Counted from the first letter of the stretch, positions 1 to 7,987 are shown. The stretch is DNA of 64,000 nucleotides from Halostella limicola (GCF_003675875.1 NZ_RCDI01000002.1:60786-124785); one strand, 5' to 3'. Translations and numbers: made by a program. The notes: generated by a model from the sequence alone, not told the origin.

Positions 1-781
1 CGCCGCTCTCGCGCGCGTACACTGATCGGAACCACTTCCGGTCGATGATCTCCGTGGGGCGAAGCCCCTGCTCCATCAGCACGTCGCGCCACTCCTCCTG
101 CTCGTCTCCCTCCACGCGGAACGCGACGTGGTGGACCGTCCCCGCACCCGGTTGCCCCTGGGGCATCTGCGGGTCCTCGCAGAGGTCGACGACGTAACCG
201 AGGTCGCCGCTGGACTCGTAGCGGTGGCGGTCCCGCTCGGACTCGGTCTCGCTGTACCCCATCGTTTCCAGCAGGTCGGCCGTCGGGCCGACCGTCGACA
301 GCGACAACGTCACCCCGAAGAACCCGCAGATAGCGTGCTCGGCCGGTACGGGGCTCTCGGGGAGGTTCGGCTCCGGCGCGTCAGCGCGCGCGACGAGTTC
401 CAGCGGGAGCCCGTCGGGGTCCTCGAACGAGAGCACGGCGTCGCCGAACCGCTCGGTCGGGCCGTCGACGTCCACCGCCTCGTCGGCGAGGCGGTCCGCC
501 CAGTAGTCGAGCGACCCCTCCGGCACCAGAAACGAGACGGTGCTCGCCTGCCCCGTTCCGACGCGCCCCTGTCGGGCGTTCGTGTACGGGAAGAACGTCA
601 TGCTCGTGCCGGGCGTCCCCTCGTGGTCGGCGTAGAACAGGTGGTAGACGGACACGTCGTCCTGGTTCACGCTCCGCTTGACGAAGCGGAGTCCCAGTGT
701 CTCCGTGTAGAACGCGAGGTTCTCGCCGGGGTCGCTCCCGATGGCCGTCACGTGGTGGATGCCGGGAATGTCCGTGGGCAT
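1..781 (-). CDS. VOC-family ring-cleaving dioxygenase, C-terminus cut by window edge
   Basis: Two vicinal-oxygen-chelate (glyoxalase/extradiol dioxygenase) repeats are visible. The N-terminal one begins GIHHVTAIGSDP at residue 7. The second begins near EHAICGFFGVTL and continues to GTVHHVAFRV. The His of the first IHHV and the His of VHHVAF sit where the family binds its divalent metal. The third ligand, a Glu near the C-terminus, would lie beyond position 1. The layout matches the MhqO/MhqA-like hydroquinone dioxygenases of about 310-320 residues, and 260 codons are present here. The start ATG (779-781) gives the usual MPTDIPGIHHV opening. The substrate is unknown; an aromatic or quinone-derived compound is inferred from the family. 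Confidence 0.85.
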   Translation of the reverse strand, partial: MPTDIPGIHHVTAIGSDPGENLAFYTETLGLRFVKRSVNQDDVSVYHLFYADHEGTPGTSMTFFPYTNARQGRVGTGQASTVSFLVPEGSLDYWADRLADEAVDVDGPTERFGDAVLSFEDPDGLPLELVARADAPEPNLPESPVPAEHAICGFFGVTLSLSTVGPTADLLETMGYSETESERDRHRYESSGDLGYVVDLCEDPQMPQGQPGAGTVHHVAFRVEGDEQEEWRDVLMEQGLRPTEIIDRKWFRSVYARESG

Positions 782-848
782 ACCAACGTCTACCGGAGCG
801 ACGATGATAACGGTAGGGACGAGAGGGGAAGCGGGCTGACGCTCCGGA

Positions 849-1004
849 TCACTCGACCCGAACGAGGCGACTGTTCCAGCACTCGGAACACCCCTCCACC
901 CTTGACCCGTACGTACAGCCGCAGACGTCGCACTTGAACACCGACCGCTTCCGTTCGATTCCCAGGATCCGTTCTACGTACTGTCTGATACTCTTCGCGC
1001 TCAT
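849..1004 (-). CDS. 51-residue zinc-finger protein
   Basis: This is a short acidic/basic protein with a single Cys4-type finger: CDVC at residues 25-28 and CSEC at 39-42, plus an extra Cys in CGC. The ATG at 1002-1004 follows a clear AT-rich TATA element at 1043-1050, which supports it as a real gene. Mini zinc-finger proteins of 40-60 residues are numerous in haloarchaea, and some affect biofilm, motility or stress, but I do not recognise this one as a characterised member. It sits between the VOC gene and the initiator tRNA. An in-frame upstream start is absent because the frame is short, so the start is fairly secure. Confidence 0.65.
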   Translation of the reverse strand: MSAKSIRQYVERILGIERKRSVFKCDVCGCTYGSRVEGCSECWNSRLVRVE

Positions 1005-1040
1005 GGCGTCGTTCGGACTGCGGTGTTTCCATTCTCCCGA

Positions 1041-1055
1041 AATTATATAAGCTTG
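1041..1055 (-). promoter_or_regulatory. TATA element for the mini zinc-finger gene
   Basis: On the minus strand this reads CTTATATAATTT, a near-ideal archaeal TATA box in otherwise GC-rich sequence. It lies about 40 bases ahead of the ATG at 1004, which would leave a leader of roughly 15-20 nt. Confidence 0.55.
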
Positions 1056-1191
1056 CTGGTAGTTATGTAATTCTAGTAATTAGAAACTCGTTGAAATAAC
1101 GCCGTTCCGTCCGTAGTACCCGGATTCGACGATTCGGATCGTCGTGTCCACGCAAGTATGTGTAGCACGGTTCCCGAGAGGTTCACCGTAC

Positions 1192-1212
1192 GCGGGAGGT
1201 AGATATGAACCA
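1192..1212 (-). repeat. Partial duplicate of the initiator tRNA 3' end (att-like)
   Basis: The plus-strand text GCGGGAGGTAGATATGAAC repeats the 3' end of the tRNA gene, GCGGGAGGTAGATTTGAAC at 1331-1349, with one mismatch over 19 bases. It is in the same orientation and 139 bases away. Archaeal integrases commonly recombine into tRNA 3' ends and leave such direct repeats. No integrase or cargo remains between the copies, so this would be a decayed or solo attachment site. Confidence 0.55.
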
Positions 1213-1256
1213 CGCGAAACGCTCGCTCCGCTCGCATCTCTCTCGTTCACATCGAC

Positions 1257-1275
1257 AGTTCTGTTTTACAGAACT
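1257..1275. repeat. Perfect 8-bp inverted repeat, 3-base loop
   Basis: AGTTCTGT, loop TTT, ACAGAACT. It lies between the tRNA 3'-end copy and the tRNA gene. It could be a transcript terminator downstream of the tRNA or part of an old recombination site. I cannot tell which. Confidence 0.4.
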
Positions 1276-1328
1276 CGGTCGTCGTTCGGCGACGAGACGC
1301 CTCGCTGAGAAGTTGAATTCTGGAAAAG

Positions 1329-1403
1329 TAGCGGGAGGTAGATTTGAACTACCGGTCTGCGGGTTATGAGCCCGCCGGAATCTCCTGGCTATCCCATCCC
1401 GCT
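1329..1403 (-). tRNA. Initiator tRNA-Met (CAU anticodon)
   Basis: On the minus strand a cloverleaf folds with acceptor stem AGCGGGA/TCCCGCT, discriminator A, anticodon stem GCGGG-CTCATAA-CCCGC and T-arm GGTAGTTCAAATCTACC. The A1-U72 pair and the three consecutive G-C pairs next to the anticodon loop are the archaeal initiator hallmarks and separate it from elongator tRNA-Met. CCA is not encoded. A T-rich run follows immediately. A near copy of the last 20 or so bases lies downstream at 1192-1212. Confidence 0.93.
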
Positions 1404-1463
1404 ACATCTTCGTAACGCGGTTTGCCAATTAAGGGTTGTGATTCCGTCGCCGTGTGCGGGGTT

Positions 1464-1940
1464 CTACCGTTCCCCGGCGACGCGCCACGTAAAGAGGCTC
1501 TCGGCGACGTAGTTGACGACGAGGCCGACGCCGATGCCGGTCAGGTTGGCGGCGAGGAACCAGAAGTCCACGCCGGCGACGGCGATAGAGACGTCGAAGG
1601 ACCGGTACACGACCGAGAAGACGACGGTCGCGACGAGGACGCCGCCGGCGCGGACCAGATTCGAGGTGAGGAGACGGCGGAGGAACGGTACCACCCCCGT
1701 CGTTCCCTGGTCGGCGAAGGTCCAGTGCTCGTTGATCAGGAACATGACGACGATGGCCGCCTCCGCCCCGGCGAGCTTCGCGGGTTCCGGCGCGACGCCG
1801 GCGTGGAGGAGCCCGCCGAGCACCGCGTTGTCGATGACCGCGCCGAGCGCGCCGACCGAGGCGAACTGCCCGAAGCGGACGCCGGAGACGAGCGCGCGGA
1901 GCCGCAGTCGGAGGCCGTCGAGGACGGAGCGGTCACTCAT
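1464..1940 (-). CDS. GtrA-like membrane protein
   Basis: This 158-residue protein has four hydrophobic segments (about residues 22-45, 55-72, 92-112 and 125-148) and the GtrA pattern FGQFASVGALGAVIDNAVL near the start. GtrA-type proteins act in the membrane with polyprenyl-phosphate glycosyltransferases and are proposed to flip the lipid-linked sugar. It overlaps the end of the upstream glycosyltransferase gene by 8 bases, so the two are almost certainly co-translated. The inferred role is moving dolichyl-phosphate-linked sugar across the membrane for glycan assembly. The substrate is not shown by the sequence. Confidence 0.85.
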   Translation of the reverse strand: MSDRSVLDGLRLRLRALVSGVRFGQFASVGALGAVIDNAVLGGLLHAGVAPEPAKLAGAEAAIVVMFLINEHWTFADQGTTGVVPFLRRLLTSNLVRAGGVLVATVVFSVVYRSFDVSIAVAGVDFWFLAANLTGIGVGLVVNYVAESLFTWRVAGER

Positions 1941-2703
1941 TGTCGGCGAAGCGGTCGACGAGTGCGATCGTGCCGTCGCGAGCGAGGGCCCGGTGGACGC
2001 GGTGCCCGCGGAGCCGGCGGGCGCGGTGGCGCGAGCGCAGGAGCGCCCAGCCGAGTTCCAGAGCGGTGCGGACCGGCGCGACGGTGGAGTCGGGCATGTC
2101 TTCCCAGACGACGGGCACCTCGACGATGCGCTGGTCCAGCGCGCCGGCGATGGCGACCAGTTCGACGTCCCAGGCGAAGCCGGGTTCGTACAGGTGCCGG
2201 CGGACCGTCTCCCACGCGTCCCGGGTGAGCGCTTTCGCGCCGCACTGGAAGTCGTGGAGGTCGGCGTCGAGCAGCCGGCGGGCGGTCCAGGCGAACGCGT
2301 CGCCGAGCCGCCGCCGGGCGAGCGTCTGGTGGGAGCGCACGTCCGCGTCAGGGTGCCGGCGGGAGCCGACGCTCAGGTCCGCGTCGCCGTTGCGGACCGG
2401 GTCGACGACGGCCGCGATGGACTCGGCGGGCGTGCTGCCGTCCGCGTCGGCGAACGCGAGCACGTCCGTGTCGAGGCGCTCGAAGCCGAACGTGATCGCG
2501 CCGCCTTTCCCCCGGCGAGCGCTCGCGGCGTGGACCGTCGCGGGGAGGTCGGACAGCGCCGAGCGGACGCCGGGAGCGGGGTCGTCGAGTTCGACGCGGA
2601 TCGCGGCCGGATCGAGTCGCTCGTCGAGCGCCCGGACGTACGACGAGAGGACGTCGACGTCGGGACGGAACGCCGGGACGACGACGCCGATCGAGGGGGG
2701 CAT
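1933..2703 (-). CDS. GT2 glycosyltransferase, dolichyl-phosphate sugar synthase type
   Basis: GT-A fold enzyme of 256 residues. It has VVPAFRPD at the N-terminus, ADADGST (the DXD metal/nucleotide-sugar site) near residue 90 and DFQCGAKALTRDAWE, the conserved segment of dolichyl-phosphate mannose/glucose synthases. No C-terminal membrane domain is present; the downstream GtrA gene supplies it. Haloarchaeal AglD fuses a related GT2 domain to a membrane domain, so this split pair is a plausible functional equivalent. It is likely to make a dolichyl-phosphate sugar on the cytoplasmic face, with sugar identity unknown. The gene is divergent from mgsA. Confidence 0.83.
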   Translation of the reverse strand: MPPSIGVVVPAFRPDVDVLSSYVRALDERLDPAAIRVELDDPAPGVRSALSDLPATVHAASARRGKGGAITFGFERLDTDVLAFADADGSTPAESIAAVVDPVRNGDADLSVGSRRHPDADVRSHQTLARRRLGDAFAWTARRLLDADLHDFQCGAKALTRDAWETVRRHLYEPGFAWDVELVAIAGALDQRIVEVPVVWEDMPDSTVAPVRTALELGWALLRSRHRARRLRGHRVHRALARDGTIALVDRFADNE

Positions 2704-2790
2704 CTATCTACGTCAGGAGCCCCGGACGAGTAAAATGGTTCGGAACGCGCCGACCGAACACCTATGCGGTGCGCGGGCGACAGTGGGCGT

Positions 2791-3165
2791 ATGACACGCG
2801 TTGCGCTCATCGCGCACGACGACGAGAAGCCGGCGCTCATCGACCTCGCGACGGACTACCGCGACACGCTGGCGGAGTTCGACCTGCTGGCGACCGGGAC
2901 GACGGGCAAGCGGTTGGTCGAGGAGACGGAACTAGACATCGAGCGGAAGGCCTCCGGTCCGATGGGCGGTGACATGCAGATCGGGGCCGAGGTCGCGGAG
3001 GACCGCGTCGACGGCATCGTCTTCCTCCGGGACCCGCTGACGGCCCAGCCCCACGAGCCGGACATCACCGCGCTGTTGCGGATCTGCGACGTCCACGACG
3101 TGCCGCTCGCGACCACCCGGACGTCGGCGGAGTACGTGCTCGAAGGGCTGGCCGGCGAGGCCTGA
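2791..3165 (+). CDS. mgsA: Methylglyoxal synthase
   Basis: This converts dihydroxyacetone phosphate to methylglyoxal and phosphate. The 124-residue protein shows every family landmark: AHD at residues 8-10, GTTGKR at 36-41 for phosphate binding, GPMGGD with Asp61, [11 protein letters not shown] with His88 and Asp91, and the C-terminal ATTRTSAE segment. Asp61 and Asp91 match the catalytic aspartates (Asp71 and Asp101) of the E. coli enzyme. I chose the ATG at 2791 because family members begin directly with [10 protein letters not shown]; an in-frame ATG 27 bases upstream would add an unmatched tail. In haloarchaea the enzyme provides a bypass of lower glycolysis. Confidence 0.93.
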   Translation: MTRVALIAHDDEKPALIDLATDYRDTLAEFDLLATGTTGKRLVEETELDIERKASGPMGGDMQIGAEVAEDRVDGIVFLRDPLTAQPHEPDITALLRICDVHDVPLATTRTSAEYVLEGLAGEA

Positions 3166-3205
3166 AGGAGAAAGCGTATAGCCCCGGACGCGCCTTTCCC
3201 GCGTG

Positions 3206-5950
3206 ATGCAGTTCGTCGCCGTCGCAGCATGGGTAGTCGCGTACCTCGTCCTCGCCGTCGCGGTCGCCCGGCCACTGGCCGCGCTCCGCCGGCGACTCGC
3301 GGACGACGAGGCAGCGGCGCTGCTTCTCGCCGCGGTCCCGGTCGCCGCGCTCGGCTACTGGGTCGGGCTGACCGCGCTCGCGTGGCCGGTGTTCGTCGCG
3401 GCCGCGAGCGTCGTCGCGCTCTGCGTCGGCGTCGCCGCCGTCACCGACACGCAGTACGACTGGGAGCGATACGCCCGCCGGACGCTCGTCGGGGTGGCGT
3501 TCGTCGCCGTCCTCGCCGGGCTGCAGGGAGCGTGGCCGGACGTTCGCGCGGCGCGGTTCTTCCTGCGACTGGAGACGGCGTACGCCGTCACCTGGCTCGC
3601 CGCCTACCTCGGCCTCGGCGCGCTCGCGCTCCCGGCCGCCGCCCTGCTGTTCGACCGGTTCGACGACGACGGCGCGGGCGTCGCCGTCCCCCTCGCGCTC
3701 GGCGTTCTGGGGGTCGTCGGCTACTGGGTCGGCCACGTCTCGTTCGGCCCGGTCGCGCTGGGTGCGGGACTCGGCGTGCTCGCGCTCGGGTCGGCGGTCG
3801 CGCTCCGGCGCGGCGTCGCGGTCGACTGGCGGGCCTACGCCGAGGTGGCGACCGTGTTCGCGGTCGCGTTCGGCTTTCTCGTCGCGCTCCGCGCGGTGAA
3901 TCCCGGCATCTGGCCCGGCGGCGGCGAGAAGTTCCTCGACTTCGGTCTGCTCCAGTCGCTCCTGCGGGCCGACGCGCTCCCGCCCGAGGACATGTGGTTC
4001 GCGGGCGAGCCGGTGAAGTACTACTACGGCGGCCACATGATCGCCGCGCTGCTGACCGAGCTGACCGGGACCCCCGCGCGGTACGCGTACAACCTCGCGC
4101 TGGCGGGCGCGTACGGCACCCTCGCGGCGACGGCGTACGGCCTCGCCCGCGCCGTGGCGGCCGAGCGCGGCCGCGCGAAGCGGACCGCCGGCGCGGCCGC
4201 CGCCGTCTTCGTGGCGCTCGCGAGCAACCTCTCGACCCCGCTCCGTCTGCTGGTGTGGCTCCTCCCGGGCGCGGCGGGCGACGCCCTCGCGTCGGTCGCC
4301 AGCCTCGAAGTCGACCAGCGGCCCAGCGTCGCGGCGGGGCCGGACGGGTTCAACTACTGGACGGCCAGCCGGACCATCGACTGGCGGGTCGTCGACGGCG
4401 AGCAGTGGCACTACATCGACGAGTTCCCGCTCTTCGCGTTCCGCAACGGCGACCTGCACGCCCACATGACGAGCACGCCCTTCCTCCTGCTCGTCGCGGC
4501 GCTTCTGTTCCAGTACTGGCTGACGCCGGCCGCAGCGTGCCGTCGCCGCCGCGCGCTGGTGTTTCTCGCCGTGCCGGCGCTCGGCGGGCTGATCGCCGTC
4601 GTCAACACCTGGAGCTTCCCGACGGTCGCGGGGCTGACGTTCGTCGTGCTGACGTTCGCTCCCGCCGATCCCGGAACGCTGCTTCTCCGCCGGATCGACG
4701 CGGCGCTCTCGGGAGTCCGCGAGCGCTCGCGGCTCCACGCCGAGGCGGCGCGCACGTCGACGGCGTTCGGCGCGGCCGCCGCCGTCGCCGCCCTGAGCGT
4801 CCTGTTCGCGCTCCCGTTTTTCACGGGCACCGCGAGCGGCCGGAGCGTCGGGGTCCTCCCCGAGTACCGGAGCGACGCGGCGGGCCTCCTGCTGGTCCAC
4901 GGCGCGTTCCTCGCGGTGTCGGTCGCGTTCCTCCTCGCCCGGGAGGGCGTCACCGACCGCGTCCGGCGGCTCCTCGCGGTGACGGTCGCGGTGTCGCTCC
5001 TGCTGACGCTGCCGTACGAGATGACCGCCGTGGCGCTGTTCGTCCCCGCGCTCCTGGTCGCGTGGATCCTGCTCCGCACCGGGGACGACGCGGGGTACGA
5101 GACCGCCCTGCTGGTCGGCGCGCTCGGGCTCGTCACGCTGGTCGAGTTCGTCTACGTCGAGGAGCAGGCCGGCCCCGGCAGGATGAACACCTTGTTCAAG
5201 ACCTACATGCAGGTGTGGGTACTCTGGGGGACCGCCGCGGGCGCGATGCTCGCCGACCGGACGCGCTTCCCCGAGACCCTCCGCGCGCTGGTCGCGCGGG
5301 CCGAGGCCGGCGTCGAGCGCCTGGAACGCGCGATCGGCGTCGGGTCGACGGGCAGCGACCGGGACCCGGTTCGGGGACGCTCGCCGGACGGCGGGCGTCG
5401 GACCGTCGACGTGTCGGCCCGGGGCGGGGCGGCGACGGTGCTCGCCGTCGGACTGCTGGCGTCGCTGTCGCTGTACGGCGGGTTCGTCGGCGCGAACCAG
5501 TTCGAAGACGGGACCGGCGACCCTACGCTGAACGGCACCGCGTACGTCGCCGACCAGCACCCGAAGGAGGCGGCGGCGATCGCCTGGCTGAACGAGCGGG
5601 AGGGCCAGCCCCGCATCGTCTCGGCCCCCGGTGAGTCGATCTACCAGTGGGTGAACGCCCCCTCCAGCCTCACCGGGCTTCCGACCGTCGCGGGGTGGTC
5701 ACACGAGGTCGGCTACCGCGGCGAGGAGCCGTACCGGCAGCGGGTGGCGGACGTGGAGACCATCTACACCGGGACGCCCGCGGAGCGCGCCGAACTCCTC
5801 CGAGAGTACGGCGTCACCTACGTCTACATGGGTCCGGAGGAGCGCAAGCGCTACGGGACCCGCGATCTCGCGGACGACCCTGGCATCTCGGTGGAGAAGG
5901 AGTACGCGTTCGTCACGATATACCGCGTGGACCGGTCGGAACTGCGCTAG
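3206..5950 (+). CDS. YYY/DUF2298 polytopic membrane protein, probable GT-C-like enzyme
   Basis: A 914-residue protein with about 15-18 hydrophobic segments filling the first 700 residues and a soluble tail of about 170. It carries the signature KYYYGGHMIAALL near residue 270, NPGIWPGGGEKF before it and GDLHAHM near residue 415. These define the archaeal/Chloroflexi YYY family (DUF2298). The organisation (many helices, conserved short loops, a soluble C-terminal domain) resembles oligosaccharyl- and mannosyl-transferases of the GT-C fold, but catalytic activity is inference. Nearby GtrA/GT2 genes fit a glycosylation setting. GTG at 3203 directly precedes the ATG; I use the ATG. Confidence 0.75.
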   Translation: MQFVAVAAWVVAYLVLAVAVARPLAALRRRLADDEAAALLLAAVPVAALGYWVGLTALAWPVFVAAASVVALCVGVAAVTDTQYDWERYARRTLVGVAFVAVLAGLQGAWPDVRAARFFLRLETAYAVTWLAAYLGLGALALPAAALLFDRFDDDGAGVAVPLALGVLGVVGYWVGHVSFGPVALGAGLGVLALGSAVALRRGVAVDWRAYAEVATVFAVAFGFLVALRAVNPGIWPGGGEKFLDFGLLQSLLRADALPPEDMWFAGEPVKYYYGGHMIAALLTELTGTPARYAYNLALAGAYGTLAATAYGLARAVAAERGRAKRTAGAAAAVFVALASNLSTPLRLLVWLLPGAAGDALASVASLEVDQRPSVAAGPDGFNYWTASRTIDWRVVDGEQWHYIDEFPLFAFRNGDLHAHMTSTPFLLLVAALLFQYWLTPAAACRRRRALVFLAVPALGGLIAVVNTWSFPTVAGLTFVVLTFAPADPGTLLLRRIDAALSGVRERSRLHAEAARTSTAFGAAAAVAALSVLFALPFFTGTASGRSVGVLPEYRSDAAGLLLVHGAFLAVSVAFLLAREGVTDRVRRLLAVTVAVSLLLTLPYEMTAVALFVPALLVAWILLRTGDDAGYETALLVGALGLVTLVEFVYVEEQAGPGRMNTLFKTYMQVWVLWGTAAGAMLADRTRFPETLRALVARAEAGVERLERAIGVGSTGSDRDPVRGRSPDGGRRTVDVSARGGAATVLAVGLLASLSLYGGFVGANQFEDGTGDPTLNGTAYVADQHPKEAAAIAWLNEREGQPRIVSAPGESIYQWVNAPSSLTGLPTVAGWSHEVGYRGEEPYRQRVADVETIYTGTPAERAELLREYGVTYVYMGPEERKRYGTRDLADDPGISVEKEYAFVTIYRVDRSELR

Positions 5951-5981
5951 GCGGGCGCGGGGACCGGACGCCGGAGCGGCC

Positions 5982-6248
5982 TCAGACGGAGAGGTCGCCT
6001 TTCGCCTTCACGACGTCGAGCGCCTCGGCGTCGGTCCGGTCGACGTCGAGCCAGTGGGGGATGTAGTTGCGCTTCTCGTAGTCCTCGCGCTCGGCCTCGT
6101 TCCCGATGATACACCAGAGCTGCACCTCCTCGGGACCGTGCCACTCGCCCTGCCGGTTGATCTGGAAGACGGACTTCTCCTCCCCATCGTACTCGATGAT
6201 GGCGTCCTTGCGGATGTCCGGGTCGCCCGAGATGATGAGTCGCTTCAT
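5982..6248 (-). CDS. Conserved haloarchaeal 88-residue protein (HAH_0734-type)
   Basis: A small acidic protein beginning MKRLIISGDPDIRKDAIIEY with a central HGPEEVQLWCIIGNE segment. No known catalytic motif, signal peptide or membrane helix is visible. I recognise it as an uncharacterised family conserved in haloarchaea, usually found near ribosomal genes. Here it is divergent from the rpl44e operon and convergent with the YYY gene. Function unknown. Confidence 0.7.
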   Translation of the reverse strand: MKRLIISGDPDIRKDAIIEYDGEEKSVFQINRQGEWHGPEEVQLWCIIGNEAEREDYEKRNYIPHWLDVDRTDAEALDVVKAKGDLSV

Positions 6249-6375
6249 GCCCGGGACTTCGGAAGATGCCCAATTAAGCGCTTCGAAGGGTCGCGTCGGA
6301 GGCCGGTCGCGGTGATCCGGACGCCGCCGGTCCGAACCGGCGGACGGGGGCGACGCCGTCGGCGCGAACCAAACG

Positions 6376-6385
6376 GGTTTTAAAC
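6376..6385 (+). promoter_or_regulatory. TATA element of the rpl44e operon
   Basis: GTTTTAAACG sits about 37 bases ahead of the rpl44e ATG. This is the haloarchaeal TTTTAAA-type box. It implies a leader of about 10 nt containing AAGGT close to the start. Confidence 0.6.
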
Positions 6386-6418
6386 GACGGCGAACAACTG
6401 CCCGTAAGGTAGATATCT

Positions 6419-6700
6419 ATGGAGATGCCTCGACGGTTCAACACGTACTGTCCGCACTGTAACGAGCACAACGAACACGAAGTCGAGAAGGTCCGCGGCG
6501 GCCGCTCCACCGGGATGAAGTGGGACGACCGCAAGCAGAAGGCCGGTTCGAAGGGTATCGGGAACCGCGGTCGGTTCTCGAAGGTCCCCGGCGGGGACAA
6601 GCCCACGAAGAAGACCGACCTGAAGTACCGCTGCGGCGACTGCGGCAAGGCCCACCTCCGCGAGGGATGGCGCGCCGGCCGACTCGAACTCACCGACTAA
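6419..6700 (+). CDS. rpl44e: 50S ribosomal protein L44e
   Basis: Ribosomal large-subunit protein near the tRNA exit site. The 93-residue sequence begins [17 protein letters not shown] and contains CPHC at 11-14 and CGDC near 74-77, the two halves of its zinc site. The basic glycine-rich stretch [19 protein letters not shown] is characteristic. It is the first gene of an operon; S27e begins 2 bases after its stop. Length and termini match the family. Confidence 0.97.
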   Translation: MEMPRRFNTYCPHCNEHNEHEVEKVRGGRSTGMKWDDRKQKAGSKGIGNRGRFSKVPGGDKPTKKTDLKYRCGDCGKAHLREGWRAGRLELTD

Positions 6701-6702
6701 CA

Positions 6703-6921
6703 ATGGCAGGTAACTTCCACACCGTCCGCTGTCCGGACTGCGAGAACGAACAGACCGTCTTCGAGAAAGCGTCGACCGAGGTCTCGTGTGCCGTCTGCGG
6801 TCACACGCTCGCCCGCCCGACGGGCGGGAAGGCCGCGTACGAGGGTGAAGTCGTCGAGACAGTCGAGCGTCGCTCGACGGGCAGCCAGAACGAGTCCGGC
6901 GACACTGTCGAAGCACGATGA
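6703..6921 (+). CDS. rps27e: 30S ribosomal protein S27e
   Basis: A 72-residue small-subunit zinc-ribbon protein. CPDC (residues 10-13) and CAVC (about 29-32) form the Cys4 site, followed by the conserved [12 protein letters not shown]. The acidic C-terminal tail after VETVERR is a haloarchaeal feature. Its TGA overlaps the next ATG (ATGA at 6918), the usual sign of translational coupling with aIF2-alpha. The L44e-S27e-aIF2alpha-Nop10 order is conserved in archaea. Confidence 0.96.
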   Translation: MAGNFHTVRCPDCENEQTVFEKASTEVSCAVCGHTLARPTGGKAAYEGEVVETVERRSTGSQNESGDTVEAR

Positions 6922-7718
6922 AGTTCAGCGGCTGGCCCGAGAACGGCGAACTCGTCGTCGGCAAGATCGACGAGATCGAGGATTTCGGCGTGTTCGTCGA
7001 CCTCGAGGAGTACGAGGACAAGCGCGGCCTCATCCACATCAGCGAAGTCGCGAGCGGGTGGATCAAGAACGTCCGCGACCACGTCCGCGAGGGCCAGACC
7101 GTCGTCTGCAAGGTGCTCGACGTCGACACGGAGTCACAGCAGATCGACCTCTCGCTGAAGGACGTCAACGACCACCAGCGCTCCGACAAGATCCAGGAGT
7201 GGAAAAACGAGCAGAAGGCCGACAACTGGATGGAGCTGGCCTTCGGCGAGGACATCGGGGACGAGACCTACGGGTCCATCGCGAACGAGCTGCTCGCCGC
7301 CCACGGTAGCCTCTACGAGGGCTTCGAGCAGGCCGCCATCCACGGCGAGGAGGCCCTCGAGGACACCGACCTCGACGACGACGAGCGCGACGCCATCGTC
7401 GAGACGGCCCGGGAGAACGTCTCCGTCCCCTACGTGAAGGTGACGGGCTACGTCGACCTGGAGTGTCCCGACGGCGACGGGGTCGACGCCATCAAGGAGG
7501 CCCTGCAGGCCGCCGAGGGGAACGGCGAGGTGCCTGACGAGGTCGACCTCGACGTCACCTACGTCGGCGCGCCGGAGTACCGCATCCGCGTGCAGGCGCC
7601 CAACTACAAGACGGCCGAGGACCAGCTGGAGGAGAGCGCCCGCCGCGCCGCGGACCGCATCGCCGAGTTCGGCGGCACGGGCGAGTTCCACCGCGACCGC
7701 CGCTCCGACGACGAGTAG
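6918..7718 (+). CDS. Translation initiation factor aIF2 subunit alpha
   Basis: The alpha subunit of the heterotrimer that delivers initiator tRNA to the ribosome. The 266-residue protein has an N-terminal S1/OB domain (about residues 10-85, with [14 protein letters not shown] and [15 protein letters not shown]), a helical middle and a C-terminal alpha-beta domain ending near [14 protein letters not shown]. Length matches archaeal orthologues. It overlaps rps27e by 4 bases and is followed by nop10 after about 80 bases. The same window also carries its ligand, the initiator tRNA. Confidence 0.95.
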   Translation: MKFSGWPENGELVVGKIDEIEDFGVFVDLEEYEDKRGLIHISEVASGWIKNVRDHVREGQTVVCKVLDVDTESQQIDLSLKDVNDHQRSDKIQEWKNEQKADNWMELAFGEDIGDETYGSIANELLAAHGSLYEGFEQAAIHGEEALEDTDLDDDERDAIVETARENVSVPYVKVTGYVDLECPDGDGVDAIKEALQAAEGNGEVPDEVDLDVTYVGAPEYRIRVQAPNYKTAEDQLEESARRAADRIAEFGGTGEFHRDRRSDDE

Positions 7719-7799
7719 GTCGGACGCCGCGGACGTTTTCCGGTTCTCCGACGACCCGCCAGCGACGGCTTTACGTCCGCGCGGGCGCGAGAAGCGACC

Positions 7800-7982
7800 G
7801 TGAAATCCGATATCCGCGTCTGTTCGGCCTGGGAGAGCGAGCACGACCGTCCGGTGTACACCCTCTCCGACGCCTGCCCGGAGTGCGGCGCCGAGGCGGT
7901 CAACTCCGCGCCCGCGCCGTTCAGCCCCGAGGACCCGTACGGCGAGTACCGACGCGCTCTTAAGCGGCGCGCCCGCGAGTAA
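7800..7982 (+). CDS. nop10: H/ACA RNP protein Nop10
   Basis: Component of the archaeal H/ACA pseudouridylation complex with Cbf5, Gar1 and L7Ae. It has 60 residues and a GTG start. The family core RPVYTLSDACPECG and the basic tail EYRRALKRRARE are present. In most archaea Nop10 has two CxxC pairs; here the first is reduced to a single Cys (VCSAWES), leaving Cys8 and the CPEC pair. This looks like a lineage variant rather than damage, because the rest is intact. It lies 5 bases before the PAC2 gene, in the translation operon. Confidence 0.93.
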   Translation: MKSDIRVCSAWESEHDRPVYTLSDACPECGAEAVNSAPAPFSPEDPYGEYRRALKRRARE

Positions 7983-7987
7983 GCCGT

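Larger units (their letters stand above)
1005..1328. other. 324-base gene-free stretch beside the initiator tRNA
   Basis: I see no coding gene here. The stretch holds the zinc-finger promoter (about 1041-1055), an AT-rich patch (1060-1100), a copy of the tRNA 3' end (1192-1212) and a perfect 8-bp hairpin (1257-1275). A T-rich run directly after the tRNA (AAAAG at 1324-1328 on the plus strand, CTTTT on the minus strand) probably ends tRNA transcription. It is clearly less GC-rich than its neighbours. Confidence 0.6.

Noticed and set aside
1212..1245. Purine/pyrimidine-patterned GCTCGCTCCGCTCGC run as a repeat element
   Set aside because: Short GCTC/CGC repetition common in haloarchaeal intergenic sequence; no second copy was found.
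3065..5560. Long Arg/Asp/Gly-rich open frame on the minus strand
   Set aside because: It lies opposite the YYY membrane protein gene and has the low-complexity look of antisense reading in GC-rich DNA, with no domain.
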